The position numbers were made by a program, and so were the translations under genes. Shown here piece after piece: positions 8,474-16,912 of a stretch of DNA of 64,000 nt. Numbering within the stretch: the first letter of the stretch is position 1; each line of letters starts with the position of its first letter. Below the pieces are notes generated by a model. That model made no database searches and was not told the DNA's origin. It saw only the letters and a program-made list of their open reading frames with translations. Source of the DNA: Pedobacter sp. ASV28 (lineage in GTDB: Bacteria; Bacteroidota; Bacteroidia; Sphingobacteriales; Sphingobacteriaceae); assembly GCF_016428855.1 (NCBI RefSeq), contig NZ_JAELTN010000007.1, forward strand, positions 1 to 64,000, written 5' to 3'.

Positions 8474-10336
8474 TTAATTTTGTTTGTCTGAGAGCGCTAT
8501 CCAACGTTCCATTACAGTTTCGTTTTCCTGATTTAGAATTTCTATTTGCTTGGATAGTTCTTCTATCTTTTTGTAATTACTGCTTTCTATATTGTTTAAT
8601 TCAACCGTTAGCATTGCAATTTTTTTTTCGCTGTCGGCCAGCTGTTTTTCTAAATTATCAAATTCAGTTTGTTCTTTGAAGGATAATTTTTTAGAAATGG
8701 TATTGGGTTTAGGGTCTTCTGTTTTTTGTTTTTTTGTAGAGTTTTCTTTTTCCTGCTCTACGCTGTTTCTGTATTCTGAATAATTTCCATTAAAAATCCT
8801 TACTTCTCCATTGCCTTCCATAATGAATAATTGTTCACTCATTTTATCTAATAGATACCTGTCGTGCGATACTAACATTAATACACCAGGGAAATTTTCT
8901 AGAAATTCTTCTAGCACATTTAGGGTATCTATATCGAGATCATTAGTAGGTTCATCTAAAATAAGGAAATTAGGGTTTTGCATTAAGACCTTCATCAAAT
9001 GTAAACGTTTCTTTTCTCCGCCACTTAATTTCTCTACCAAACCGTGCTGTTTTTTGGGAGGGAACAAAAAAAGTGTAAGTAGGGCAGAGGCAGAGATGGT
9101 TTGCCCATCTGCCATTTTAATATATTCGGCATCCGATTTTACAATATCTATTACCCTTTCTTTTTCATTGAAACTTAATCCACCTTGTTTATAATAACCA
9201 TATTTTGTAGTATCTCCTATATCTACTACGCCTTTCAACGGAACTAAATTACCTGTGATGATATTAAGCAAGGTAGATTTTCCAGTGCCATTTTTTCCTG
9301 CTAACCCAATTCTATCACCTTTTTTAAAAGTATAACTAAAATTGTTAAGGATGTGTTTTGCGTCAAAAGATTGTTCAATATTATCTAGTTCGAGAATCTT
9401 ATTTCCTTGGCGCGACATTTTTACATTTAATGTGACCTTTTGATTGTCCGTTCTTTGTTTGGTTTTTTCCTCTAAATTATAAAAGGAATCAATTCTAGAT
9501 TGAGATTTTGTTGTCCTTGCTGCTGGCATTCTTCTCATCCATTCCAGTTCTTTTTTCAACAGATTTTTATTTTTTTGGAACGTACTTTCGTCTGCAGCTT
9601 CTCTTTCTGCTTTTTTCTCTAAAAAGTAAGCATAATTTCCATTGTATGTATAGGTTTTTCCCCTATCTAATTCTACAATAGTGTTACATACATTGTCTAA
9701 AAAGTATCTATCATGGGTCACTAACAAGATGGTTTTGTTTCCAGTGGTCAATAATTTTTCTAACCATTCTATGGTATCAATGTCCAAATGGTTAGTAGGC
9801 TCATCTAAAACATATATTTCTGGATCTTCAATTAATAGTTTAGCTAAAGCAAGTCTTTTCTTCTGACCACCAGATAAGGTATGTATTTTTTGCTGGAGTT
9901 GGTTGATGCCCATCCTGCTTAAAATAGTCTTTATCTCATGTTCATATTCCCAAGCATTATGTTCGCTTAATTCTTCATATAAACGATTGAGCTTCTTTTC
10001 ATCAGGATTAGATAGTTCAATTAATTCTTCATATTCTTTTATGAGCTGTTGCTGCTTGTTTTCAAGCGAGAAAATAAAATCACTTATAGAATATCCATCG
10101 GGGAAAGTAGGTTCTTGATCTAAGAAGCCTATTTTAACCAATTTGTTTTTAACGATCTTTCCTTCTAAAGGGACAAAGCGTTCAGCCAATAATTTTAAAA
10201 GTGTACTTTTTCCCGCTCCGTTAATCCCTACCAGCGCAACGCGTTGTCCGGCATTAATACCAAGGGTTAAGTTTTTAAATAGCCATTCTTCGTGGTAGGC
10301 GTGGCCAAGGCCTTCTGCTGCAATTAATGTACTCAA
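8474..10336 (-). CDS. uup: ABC-F family ATPase, Uup-like
   Basis: A soluble tandem-ABC protein of 620 residues with no membrane segments. The first nucleotide-binding domain has Walker A GINGAGKST, signature LSGGQ and Walker B VLDEPTNHLD. The second has GKNGTGKST, LSGGEKKR and LILDEPTNDLD. The linker between them carries RRMPAARTTKSQSRID, typical of the Uup branch. The C-terminal 80 residues form a charged coiled coil, which in E. coli Uup binds DNA. ABC-F proteins act on ribosomes; Uup is tied to ribosome and transposon-excision phenotypes. The gene precedes mnmG, with two parS sites in the 80-base gap. Confidence 0.85.
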   Translation of the reverse strand: MSTLIAAEGLGHAYHEEWLFKNLTLGINAGQRVALVGINGAGKSTLLKLLAERFVPLEGKIVKNKLVKIGFLDQEPTFPDGYSISDFIFSLENKQQQLIKEYEELIELSNPDEKKLNRLYEELSEHNAWEYEHEIKTILSRMGINQLQQKIHTLSGGQKKRLALAKLLIEDPEIYVLDEPTNHLDIDTIEWLEKLLTTGNKTILLVTHDRYFLDNVCNTIVELDRGKTYTYNGNYAYFLEKKAEREAADESTFQKNKNLLKKELEWMRRMPAARTTKSQSRIDSFYNLEEKTKQRTDNQKVTLNVKMSRQGNKILELDNIEQSFDAKHILNNFSYTFKKGDRIGLAGKNGTGKSTLLNIITGNLVPLKGVVDIGDTTKYGYYKQGGLSFNEKERVIDIVKSDAEYIKMADGQTISASALLTLFLFPPKKQHGLVEKLSGGEKKRLHLMKVLMQNPNFLILDEPTNDLDIDTLNVLEEFLENFPGVLMLVSHDRYLLDKMSEQLFIMEGNGEVRIFNGNYSEYRNSVEQEKENSTKKQKTEDPKPNTISKKLSFKEQTEFDNLEKQLADSEKKIAMLTVELNNIESSNYKKIEELSKQIEILNQENETVMERWIALSDKQN

Positions 10337-10372
10337 GGTGTTTCTAACAATTTATTTAATCAAAAATTACTG

Positions 10373-10380
10373 CAAAAGTA
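10373..10380 (-). promoter_or_regulatory. Candidate -7 element of the uup promoter
   Basis: TACTTTTG on the minus strand matches TAnnTTTG exactly and is followed by CAG, about 37 bases before the uup ATG. No TTG is found at the expected upstream distance, so only the -7 element is claimed. Confidence 0.4.
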
Positions 10381-10796
10381 CGGAATATTAACTGTTAATG
10401 GCTTGATGATAGCAGATTAGTTAAAGCGACTTTATTTATTCTTGCTAAATGATGACGCTCTGAAGCAGTGGATAATTCGCCCGGATGATAGGCTTTTGAA
10501 GTTGTTGCAATTGGCTTATTATCGAATGGTATGAGGTCAGGTTATTTGGATTGATACAGCATAGAATCAGGAACATTCTTTCACGATATTTCTGAATAGC
10601 TGTGATTTGAACATTTGCCAAGTTTTATTGGATCTTGTTAGTTGGAATTCTTAAGGCTAGTTTTGCTGATGTTCCAAAAAAACATAGCATAAAAAACTTT
10701 TTAAGGGCTCAAATAAGATTTGTCTTTGTTGCCCTCATTCAATGATGGGACTCCATGGTTTCTAAAAAGCTTTCTTTCACTGCTTGGACAGGATGG
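10381..10796. other. Gene-free stretch with a possible degraded coding remnant
   Basis: Some 416 bases carry no intact gene on either strand. On the minus strand a stop-free segment at 10541-10395 (48 codons, ending in TAA) has protein-like composition (DLIPFDNKPIATTSK, then AYHPGELSTASERHHL), but no start codon and a stop just upstream. It could be the tail of a decayed gene; I do not recognise a family. The rest shows nothing recognisable. Confidence 0.25.
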
Positions 10797-11483
10797 CTAA
10801 TTCAAGTTATACTTGTCATTCCTAATATTCATTACATTGGAAGCAAATACAATGGATACGATTAAAATACCTATGATGATAGCCAATACAAGTTGCATAT
10901 TTGAATAGAGGTTGGTGCCAGATACTATCTTTTGTGATTCGTTTTTTAATTCTTCACCAACTGTGGTTTGAATTTTTGTAAGCTGAGACAATAAGGTCGA
11001 AATACCCAAGAACGATTGGTCAAATGTATTTTCATACATTTTTCTTAATGTAGTTTTGGAAAATGAATTTGCGTTAATTAAAATGTTTTTTTCCAGGACT
11101 TTATTTTCCAACAATTTAACCTTTAATTCAGTTAGTCGGTTCTTCTCGTTTTTAACCAGGAAGGTTTTTTCATACTTGGTGAGTAAAGTATCTATTTCAC
11201 GATCACAAGCCCTTAGCTTTTCATTTAGTTGGTTTGTTGTGAGCTTATTATTGTCGCTATAGATAAAGGTTTCGAGTAGTAAACGTTTTGTATATAGTTT
11301 TTCCGAAATGTAAAAAATGTCGGTAGCAGGAACCAAGCGATCATTATATAGGGAAGAAAAGGCTTTTTCCATGTTTTTGATGCTTCTATCTTCTAATAGC
11401 CTAATTAAAATGGTACAAGCCATAATGCAGAATAACAATAAGGCTATTTTGGTTTTTTGTTTGATAGAATAAGAAAATTTCAT
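10797..11483 (-). CDS. Lone four-helix-bundle (4HB_MCP-like) membrane sensor protein
   Basis: A 228-residue protein with one transmembrane helix near residues 13-31, a roughly 165-residue extracytoplasmic helical region, and a second transmembrane helix near 198-219, ending after about ten basic residues. This layout is that of the ligand-binding half of a methyl-accepting chemotaxis protein (4HB domain), supported by the conserved NDRLVPATDIFYISEKLY region. No HAMP, methylation or CheA-binding module follows. No chemotaxis gene is adjacent. It may work as a stand-alone sensor partner or be a truncated receptor. Assignment rests on topology and local similarity. Confidence 0.6.
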   Translation of the reverse strand: MKFSYSIKQKTKIALLLFCIMACTILIRLLEDRSIKNMEKAFSSLYNDRLVPATDIFYISEKLYTKRLLLETFIYSDNNKLTTNQLNEKLRACDREIDTLLTKYEKTFLVKNEKNRLTELKVKLLENKVLEKNILINANSFSKTTLRKMYENTFDQSFLGISTLLSQLTKIQTTVGEELKNESQKIVSGTNLYSNMQLVLAIIIGILIVSIVFASNVMNIRNDKYNLN

Positions 11484-11623
11484 AGTTATGGCTTAAGTTG
11501 AATAAAACAAAATAGGCTAAATATAAGAAAAAATGAAAGCATTGGTTGCTTTATAACCATGATTTGGCAATTACTAAAAATCTAGTTAATATTGAATAAA
11601 CTAGACGACTAAAACTTAATGCA

Positions 11624-12937
11624 ATGAAAAGTTTATTTTACAGCATTTGCCTGATTTTATTGACAAGTTTTCAAAGTCAAGCTCAAAAATCAGAAGAGGC
11701 AGTGATTAAGATTAAAATTGCCCCAAAAACCTTTGTTAAACTCTACCATGCTGATCAACAGTTTGAAAAGGTTACAGAGACATTTGCCAATTCGGGCATA
11801 CAAGAGCAATATATAGAAAAAAACATAGTGCTTAATCAACCTACAATTTTCAAGTATCAAGGAGAAAAAGGAAAGGACATTTATAACCATGAATTCTTGG
11901 TTAACCCAAAGGACACGCTCTATTTTGTTTTTGATAAAGGCCGACTTTCAGTCGATCAGCGGGTTGCACAAATGAAGTTTATTGATGAGCAGTTTAACTT
12001 TAATTTTGGAAGCTCTGGCAATATCACCAACAATGTTGTACATAAGAAGAACCTTCGTCTTATCGATAGCCTAAGGAATAAGGGTGTATTAGACAGGAAT
12101 CGTAAACATCAGCTCAAATTGTTCGTTAAATTGAAATATTATGTTTGGGCGAGCAGCCAGGCGCTTAAATCCAATGCAGATGCGCAACAATTAGCTTTTT
12201 TATTTACCGAATCGGAATCGAAAATAGATAGATTTAAAACCATCAATACCCTAGATCTTTTGGATTTGTATAGAAATGTAATGGTTTTTAAGATGCGTAA
12301 AAATTATGGGATCTCTCTTTCCGACCTCATCAGAATAACAATGGCCAATGACCAAACGGCCTTGGGCAAGGCCCTTATAAGTAAGGAACTTAATGATTAT
12401 AAGCAAAAAAACTCACCTGAATATTTAAATGCCATTAGGTATTTGGGCACTAGCAATTATGCGGGTATTAATACACTTCAAAGGGAACTATTGGCAAAAC
12501 CATTGCTAAATGGCGATGGTAAAAAAGGAAATCTACAGCTAGAATTAGACCAGGTACCAGAAAATGGTTTATTGGTACTTGACTTTTGGGCCAGTTGGTG
12601 CGTTCCCTGTATCCGTGAGTTTCCTAGTTTGAAAGAGCAAAAGGAAAAACTTTCTGGCTTGCCCATTAGGTTTGTACCCATCAGTATAGATGTAGATAAG
12701 AACAATCAAGCTTGGTTAGAGAGAGCTAAACAATACGACTATCTTTTCGAAAAGAAAAACTACAGGATCTTAGATGAACATAGAAAGACTTTCGAAACTT
12801 TTTTCAAGCTTACAGAGATACCCAGATATATTGTTTTAGATAAAAATGGCAATATTATCGATGGAAATCTGAGCAGACCTTCCCAGTCAGCCTTTGCTAA
12901 GTCACTTATAAATTATGTAAAAAAGGTGGCCCTATAA
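11624..12937 (+). CDS. TlpA-like thioredoxin-fold thiol-disulfide oxidoreductase
   Basis: A secreted or membrane-anchored 437-residue protein: signal peptide (residues 1-20, ending SQAQ), a 280-residue N-terminal region without recognised domain, and a C-terminal thioredoxin fold. The active site is WASWCVPC (Cys326, Cys329), followed by the cis-Pro region EIPRYIVLDKNG. TlpA/ResA-type proteins reduce disulfides of periplasmic targets such as apocytochromes. The long N-terminal extension is common in Bacteroidota TlpA proteins. A bidirectional terminator follows. Confidence 0.88.
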   Translation: MKSLFYSICLILLTSFQSQAQKSEEAVIKIKIAPKTFVKLYHADQQFEKVTETFANSGIQEQYIEKNIVLNQPTIFKYQGEKGKDIYNHEFLVNPKDTLYFVFDKGRLSVDQRVAQMKFIDEQFNFNFGSSGNITNNVVHKKNLRLIDSLRNKGVLDRNRKHQLKLFVKLKYYVWASSQALKSNADAQQLAFLFTESESKIDRFKTINTLDLLDLYRNVMVFKMRKNYGISLSDLIRITMANDQTALGKALISKELNDYKQKNSPEYLNAIRYLGTSNYAGINTLQRELLAKPLLNGDGKKGNLQLELDQVPENGLLVLDFWASWCVPCIREFPSLKEQKEKLSGLPIRFVPISIDVDKNNQAWLERAKQYDYLFEKKNYRILDEHRKTFETFFKLTEIPRYIVLDKNGNIIDGNLSRPSQSAFAKSLINYVKKVAL

Positions 12938-12947
12938 CTAAAAAAAG

Positions 12948-12969
12948 AAAGCGGACATCCATCCGCTTT
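12948..12969. terminator. Bidirectional intrinsic terminator
   Basis: AAAGCGGA at 12948-12955 pairs with TCCGCTTT at 12962-12969 around a 6-base loop. T residues follow on the plus strand, and the A-run before it becomes a T-run on the minus strand. It serves the convergent TlpA-like gene and the GIN-domain gene. Confidence 0.75.
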
Positions 12970-13013
12970 TCATTAACTAAAACTAAACTAAATTTATATG
13001 TGTATTATGAATT

Positions 13014-13646
13014 TTAAAAGGTTAGCAAAGCATCTGCAGTAGGCAATTCATTCACTACTGTTGCTTTTTTTGCCATCACTTGGTTTTTAGATTGAATACT
13101 CGAACTTTCTGCAGTAAACTTGTCCATGTTCAGTGTGGCAACGCTACCAATTACGGCATTGTAATCGCTACTTGATCCTGATATGGTTAGATTGGCCTGA
13201 CCACTTACATTTGTAGAAAGGTCAATGGTATTAGTATTTAAATTCGCTTTTGCACGATCTTTTAAAGTGATTGCCAAACTAAGGGTGCTAAACTTACCAT
13301 CAGTTTTTACTATGGCATTATCAGCTACTGTAATTTCGGTTAGGCTATTCGCATAAACCACAACCGTAAGTGTTTCCTTGTCGAAAGAACTAATTCTTAA
13401 CTCATCATTTTTTTGCTGTACCAAGGCATTTTTCGAATAATAGTTATCATAAACCTTAACGCTTTCTGTTGGACTTTGAATCAAAATCACTTCTACATTC
13501 CCAGAAACATTTAATTTGCTGATGTTTTTAATCGCTGTTAATACGGTTACCTTGTTCGCTTCTTTACCATTTGAAATGCTTGTAGCACCTAGGCTAATGA
13601 TTACTGTTAAAATGATTGCTAATAAATTTTTGATAGCGCTTTTCAT
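13014..13646 (-). CDS. GIN domain (DUF2807) secreted protein
   Basis: A 210-residue exported protein: signal peptide to about residue 27, then a right-handed beta-helix-like domain with the family pattern of short strands (ISKLNVSGNVEVILIQ, LTVVVYANSLTEITV, STNVSGQANLTISGSS). The GIN/DUF2807 head domain occurs widely in Bacteroidota and is described as an adhesin-like head, but its function is not established. It is transcribed divergently from the ApbE fusion gene, sharing a region with a 21-bp-spaced direct repeat. Confidence 0.8.
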   Translation of the reverse strand: MKSAIKNLLAIILTVIISLGATSISNGKEANKVTVLTAIKNISKLNVSGNVEVILIQSPTESVKVYDNYYSKNALVQQKNDELRISSFDKETLTVVVYANSLTEITVADNAIVKTDGKFSTLSLAITLKDRAKANLNTNTIDLSTNVSGQANLTISGSSSDYNAVIGSVATLNMDKFTAESSSIQSKNQVMAKKATVVNELPTADALLTF

Positions 13647-13781
13647 GTTATTTTATTTTAAAAATCTTTAATTATTATTATTTCTTTTTCCCTGTTTTTA
13701 AACGGGTTACATACATAAGACAACCAAATGGGGAAAAGGTTGCAAGATAAAGTGGAGTATTATACCACTCATAAAAAAAGC

Positions 13782-13811
13782 TCGACCAACGCCTGTAATT
13801 TTTCGACCAAC
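13782..13811. promoter_or_regulatory. 21-bp-period direct repeat between GIN and ApbE genes
   Basis: The 9-mer TCGACCAAC occurs at 13782-13790 and 13803-13811, start-to-start spacing 21 bases. On the other strand it reads GTTGGTCGA. Two direct 9-bp elements spaced by about two turns is the layout bound by LytTR-type regulators, so this is a candidate operator for one or both divergent genes. No LytTR gene is in this window. Confidence 0.35.
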
Positions 13812-13826
13812 AGGATCATCCTAACC

Positions 13827-15449
13827 ATGGTACTTGCAACGAAGAAAAAAAAGTTGAAAAACTGCTCATTAATATCAGATGAACCAACTAACTTTGATCC
13901 TTATTTAGAATTAAACTTATTAGATGTGAAAATATTCGCAACACTAGCTACTGCTTTTATATTGGTTGCAGGGCATCCGGCTAAAGAAAAGGTAGTTCCT
14001 TCTAAAGCCCAACTATATGTATCTAATCATGAAAACATTTTGGGTACATCTTTAGAACTTAAGTTCATAAGCACTTCAGAAGCTGAAGCTGATAAGGCTG
14101 AAAAAGCAGCTTTAAAAGAAATTGGTAGGCTTTCAGCCATTTTTAGCGGTTACAGTTCGGAAAGTGAATTTAGCCACTGGATAAATCAGGGGCTTCATAA
14201 GCCCATAAAAGTTTCTAAGGAGCTTTTTGAAATGCTAAGTCTATTTGAGGATTGGAAGAGCAAAACCAATGGAGCCCTAGACCCATCGGCAGCAGTAGCA
14301 TCTAAACTTTGGGCCAACGCAGCAAAAAAACAACAGCTCCCTTCAAAATCTGAGATCAACCAAGCTGTTGTGGCCATGCAGGCTCAGCATTACAGCTTAG
14401 ACAGTAATAATTTAACTGCCACCCGATTAGATGATACTCCTTTGATGATGAATACCTTTACTAAAAGTTATATTATTAATAAGGCTTGCGCAGCCGCCTT
14501 AGCAGCAGCAAAAGTGAAGAACGTAGTCGTAAATATTGGGGGTGATTTGGTCATAAAAGGCGAAGATAAAGATTTGGTATATGTAGCCAATCCACTAAAT
14601 AATGCCGAGAATGATGCACCATTAGCCAAGTTATTGGTGGCAAATAAAGCCATTGCTACAAGTGGTAATTACAGGAGGGGAGAACAGATTGGAAAAAGAT
14701 GGTATTCCCACATTGTGGATCCAAGGACCGCTTTACCTGTTGAAGGGATAATCAGCGCTACAGTTATAGCATCCAATGCTACCGATGCCGGAGCACTTGC
14801 CACCGCATTTAATGTACTTACCCTAGCAGAAAGCAAAGCCTTGGCAAAAACAGTTAAAGATGCGGAATACCTGATCGTAACCAAGAACGGGAAAGTAATA
14901 GAAAGTGCGGGATGGAAGAATTACCTGGATTTATCTGTCAAGGAAAAACAGCAAAACGTAGCTGTGCCAATTAATTATACTGCCGAAAAACTGTGGGATC
15001 CGAAATATGAATTGGCCATTAATTTTCAATTTAATGTGATAGAGGGAAATTCACATAGACCATTTGCGGCCATTTGGGTAGAAAACGATAAAAGAGAGTC
15101 GGTTCGCAACCTGGCTTTGTGGTATAATAAACCAAAATGGATACCTGACCTTAGAAATTGGTATCGTATTAATGGAGAACGTTTTAAAGCTGATAAAGAA
15201 AACTATGCTTCGGTTACGGGTGCTACACGTAATCCCGGGAAATATACAGTGAAATGGGATGGAAAGGATGATAATGGAAATTATGTGCCCCAAGGCACCT
15301 ATACTGTCATTATTGAAACCTCCAAAGAGCATGGTACTGATGAAATTTTGCGCCAGCCTATCGAATTAAAGAAATCTGCACAAAAAATAAACAATGCAGG
15401 TAATGTTGAAATATCAAACGTAAGTTTTGAATTCTATAAAAAGAAATAA
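13827..15449 (+). CDS. FAD:protein FMN transferase (ApbE) fused to DUF2271
   Basis: From ATG 13827 the protein has 540 residues. A hydrophobic export segment (VKIFATLATAFILVAG) begins 33 codons in; a GTG at 13926 starts exactly there, so the true start may be 13926. Next comes an ApbE domain of about 300 residues: GALDPSAA, FTKSYIINKA, VNIGGDLVIKG, WYSHIVDPRT and the Mg-binding DAGALATAF. ApbE transfers FMN from FAD to a Thr/Ser of [S/T]GA[S/T]-type motifs in extracytoplasmic electron carriers. After it lies DUF2271 (from about YELAINFQF) containing VTGATRNPG at 15213-15239, an acceptor-type motif in the same chain, then a FlgD-like Ig tail (GKDDNGNYVPQGTYTV). The PepSY membrane gene overlaps its end by 23 bases. 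Confidence 0.85.
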   Translation: MVLATKKKKLKNCSLISDEPTNFDPYLELNLLDVKIFATLATAFILVAGHPAKEKVVPSKAQLYVSNHENILGTSLELKFISTSEAEADKAEKAALKEIGRLSAIFSGYSSESEFSHWINQGLHKPIKVSKELFEMLSLFEDWKSKTNGALDPSAAVASKLWANAAKKQQLPSKSEINQAVVAMQAQHYSLDSNNLTATRLDDTPLMMNTFTKSYIINKACAAALAAAKVKNVVVNIGGDLVIKGEDKDLVYVANPLNNAENDAPLAKLLVANKAIATSGNYRRGEQIGKRWYSHIVDPRTALPVEGIISATVIASNATDAGALATAFNVLTLAESKALAKTVKDAEYLIVTKNGKVIESAGWKNYLDLSVKEKQQNVAVPINYTAEKLWDPKYELAINFQFNVIEGNSHRPFAAIWVENDKRESVRNLALWYNKPKWIPDLRNWYRINGERFKADKENYASVTGATRNPGKYTVKWDGKDDNGNYVPQGTYTVIIETSKEHGTDEILRQPIELKKSAQKINNAGNVEISNVSFEFYKKK

Positions 15450-16092
15450 CGAATCGGCCTTGCCAGTTAAAAAAAAGGTGGGCAAGCCTAAATCTTCTGG
15501 TGCTAAAAAAGAAGTGGCAAAATTATCGAGATGGCTTCACATTTACCTTTCGATGGTAAGTTTTGCCATCGTGCTGTTTTTTTCTTTTACGGGATTAACT
15601 TTAAACCACCCATCTTGGTTTGGCGGAGATCAACAAGTGGAGGTTAAGAATAAAGGAAAAATTAACCTCAATTGGGTAAATAATCCCGATACGAATAAGA
15701 TTGGGAAGCTTGAAATCGTTGAGTTTCTACGAACCAAATATCAGGTTAAAGGAGCGGTTAGTGAGTTTAGGATTGATGATCATGAGCTGAGTATTTCTTT
15801 CAAAGGACCTGCTTATTCCTGTGATGCCTTCATTGAGAGGGAAAGTGGAAATTATGAGCTCACCGAAATAAAAATGGGCTTGGTTGCACTTATGAACGAT
15901 TTGCATAAGGGCCGCGATTCTGGAAAAGGATGGGGCTGGGTGATCGATGTTTCTGCCATTTTCCTCATTCTGGTTTCTTTAACAGGATTGATTTTATTAC
16001 TGTTTATCAAAAAGAAACGAGTTTCAGGTATCGTTACCGCTATATTGGGTTTGATCGTCAGTTATTTGATTTATTGGATCTTTGTACCCTAG
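15427..16092 (+). CDS. PepSY-associated transmembrane protein
   Basis: The 221-residue product has a basic cytoplasmic tail, a first transmembrane helix near 38-60 following SRWLHIYLSMVSF, an extracytoplasmic PepSY-like domain (LRTKYQVKGAVSEF), the MNDLHKGRDSGKGWGWVIDVSA segment and two closing helices. The Arg-Trp-Leu-His and Asp-Leu-His-Lys pairs are typical of the PepSY-TM family, in which histidines are thought to bind haem. There is no ATG; TTG at 15427 or TTG at 15460 are the possible starts. Overlap with the ApbE-DUF2271 gene indicates coupled translation. It is probably the membrane electron conduit for the flavinylated partner. Confidence 0.8.
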   Translation: MNSIKRNNESALPVKKKVGKPKSSGAKKEVAKLSRWLHIYLSMVSFAIVLFFSFTGLTLNHPSWFGGDQQVEVKNKGKINLNWVNNPDTNKIGKLEIVEFLRTKYQVKGAVSEFRIDDHELSISFKGPAYSCDAFIERESGNYELTEIKMGLVALMNDLHKGRDSGKGWGWVIDVSAIFLILVSLTGLILLLFIKKKRVSGIVTAILGLIVSYLIYWIFVP

Positions 16093-16103
16093 TTAGAATA
16101 TAA

Positions 16104-16136
16104 GAGGATGTCCAAAAAGCCTATTTGGACATCCTC
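16104..16136 (+). terminator. Intrinsic terminator after the PepSY gene
   Basis: GAGGATGTCCAAA (16104-16116) pairs perfectly with TTTGGACATCCTC (16124-16136) around a 7-base loop. ATTAATTTTTT follows. Confidence 0.75.
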
Positions 16137-16303
16137 ATTAATTTTTTCATTACATTGTTGGTTAACACAATTAAATCGGTATCAAAGTTAGCCTCCTCAC
16201 TTCGCGAATTTAAAAGGATGGCTGCACTATATTCTGTGCCATAAATCCAAAAAGTTAAGGTGAACTGACAGCCTTGATTTAAAGCCTGTAGATTTACAAA
16301 TAC
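16121..16303 (-). pseudogene. Possible decayed gene remnant
   Basis: On the minus strand, 60 codons are open between a stop (16306-16304) and TAG at 16123-16121. The translation looks protein-like (GCQFTLTFWIYGTEYSAAIL, then SRSEEANFDTDLIVLTNNV), but it has no plausible start and directly follows the ybeY stop. Its end runs into the hairpin of the PepSY terminator. I recognise no family. It may be the C-terminal stub of a lost gene or chance. Confidence 0.3.
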
Positions 16304-16317
16304 TTAAAAGAGGTATT

Positions 16318-16746
16318 TTACAAAATGTCAAGCTTTGCCAGATAAAAGTCTTCTTTTGAAGTCATAAGCTTTTTAGCTGCCTTGCTTTTATCTTTATAGC
16401 CCAATAAATGCAGTGTTCCGTGAATCATCACCCTGCATAACTCGGCCAAGGTTGTAGAGCCAAAATTATTTGCATTTTCCTTAATCCTCTCAAGGCTGAT
16501 AAAAATATCGCCTAAAATCATTTTAGGGACTTCTGCGTTATCAAAAGTAATCACGTCGGTATAATAGTCGTGCTGGAGGAAATCTCGGTTTATACGTAAT
16601 AAATATTCGTCAGAGCATAAAATAAAATTGAGTTCCTCTAAGCGGTATCCTTCTGTAGCAATGGTTTCGGTTATCCACTTTTTAATAGCTGTCTTTCCTT
16701 TTAGGGTATAATGCAGGTCTTCGGTGAAGAAATTGATTTTTGACAT
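16318..16746 (-). CDS. ybeY: Endoribonuclease YbeY (16S rRNA maturation)
   Basis: YbeY is a zinc-dependent single-strand endoribonuclease needed for 16S rRNA 3-prime processing and ribosome quality control. The 142-residue product has DYYTDVITFDN and the metal site HGTLHLLGYKDKS, equivalent to the family HGxLHLxGYDH; the final His of the consensus is not obvious here (Lys-Ser), which deserves attention. An ATG at 16776 extends the frame by ten codons, but those (MPRNDSIFQI) are the translated end of the neighbouring MITE-like repeat, so ATG 16746 is the better start. Confidence 0.9.
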   Translation of the reverse strand: MSKINFFTEDLHYTLKGKTAIKKWITETIATEGYRLEELNFILCSDEYLLRINRDFLQHDYYTDVITFDNAEVPKMILGDIFISLERIKENANNFGSTTLAELCRVMIHGTLHLLGYKDKSKAAKKLMTSKEDFYLAKLDIL

Positions 16747-16761
16747 GATTTGAAAAATGCT

Positions 16762-16905
16762 GTCATTGCGAGGCACGAAGTAATCCTAAAGCGTTTTGTA
16801 ATTCCGACGTTAGGAGGAATCTGTTAGTTCAATGCTCCTTAATCACAGATTCTTCGCTCCGCTCAGAATGACAGAAAGAAAGATTGCTTCGTGCCTCGCA
16901 ATGAC
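16762..16905. repeat. MITE-like palindromic repeat with 24-bp inverted ends
   Basis: The 24-mer at 16762-16785 (starting GTCATTGCGAGGCACGAAG) is mirrored at 16882-16905 with one mismatch. Inside, a second inverted pair (GGAATCTGT near 16815 and ACAGATTC near 16845) nests within the first, and GCTCCGCTCAGAATGACAG follows. The 144-bp unit codes for nothing and sits between ybeY and the DUF4175 gene. Elements with such GTCATTGCGAGG ends are scattered in Bacteroidota genomes and probably are non-autonomous mobile or REP-type elements. Confidence 0.75.
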
Positions 16906-16912
16906 GATGAGG

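Noticed and set aside
10466..10475. TTATCCACT on the minus strand, one mismatch from a DnaA box
   Set aside because: A single near-match without a cluster does not support an origin here, even though the parS sites suggest an origin nearby.
16776..16776. Upstream ATG for ybeY
   Set aside because: It lies within the inverted end of the MITE-like repeat, and the added residues have no counterpart in the family.
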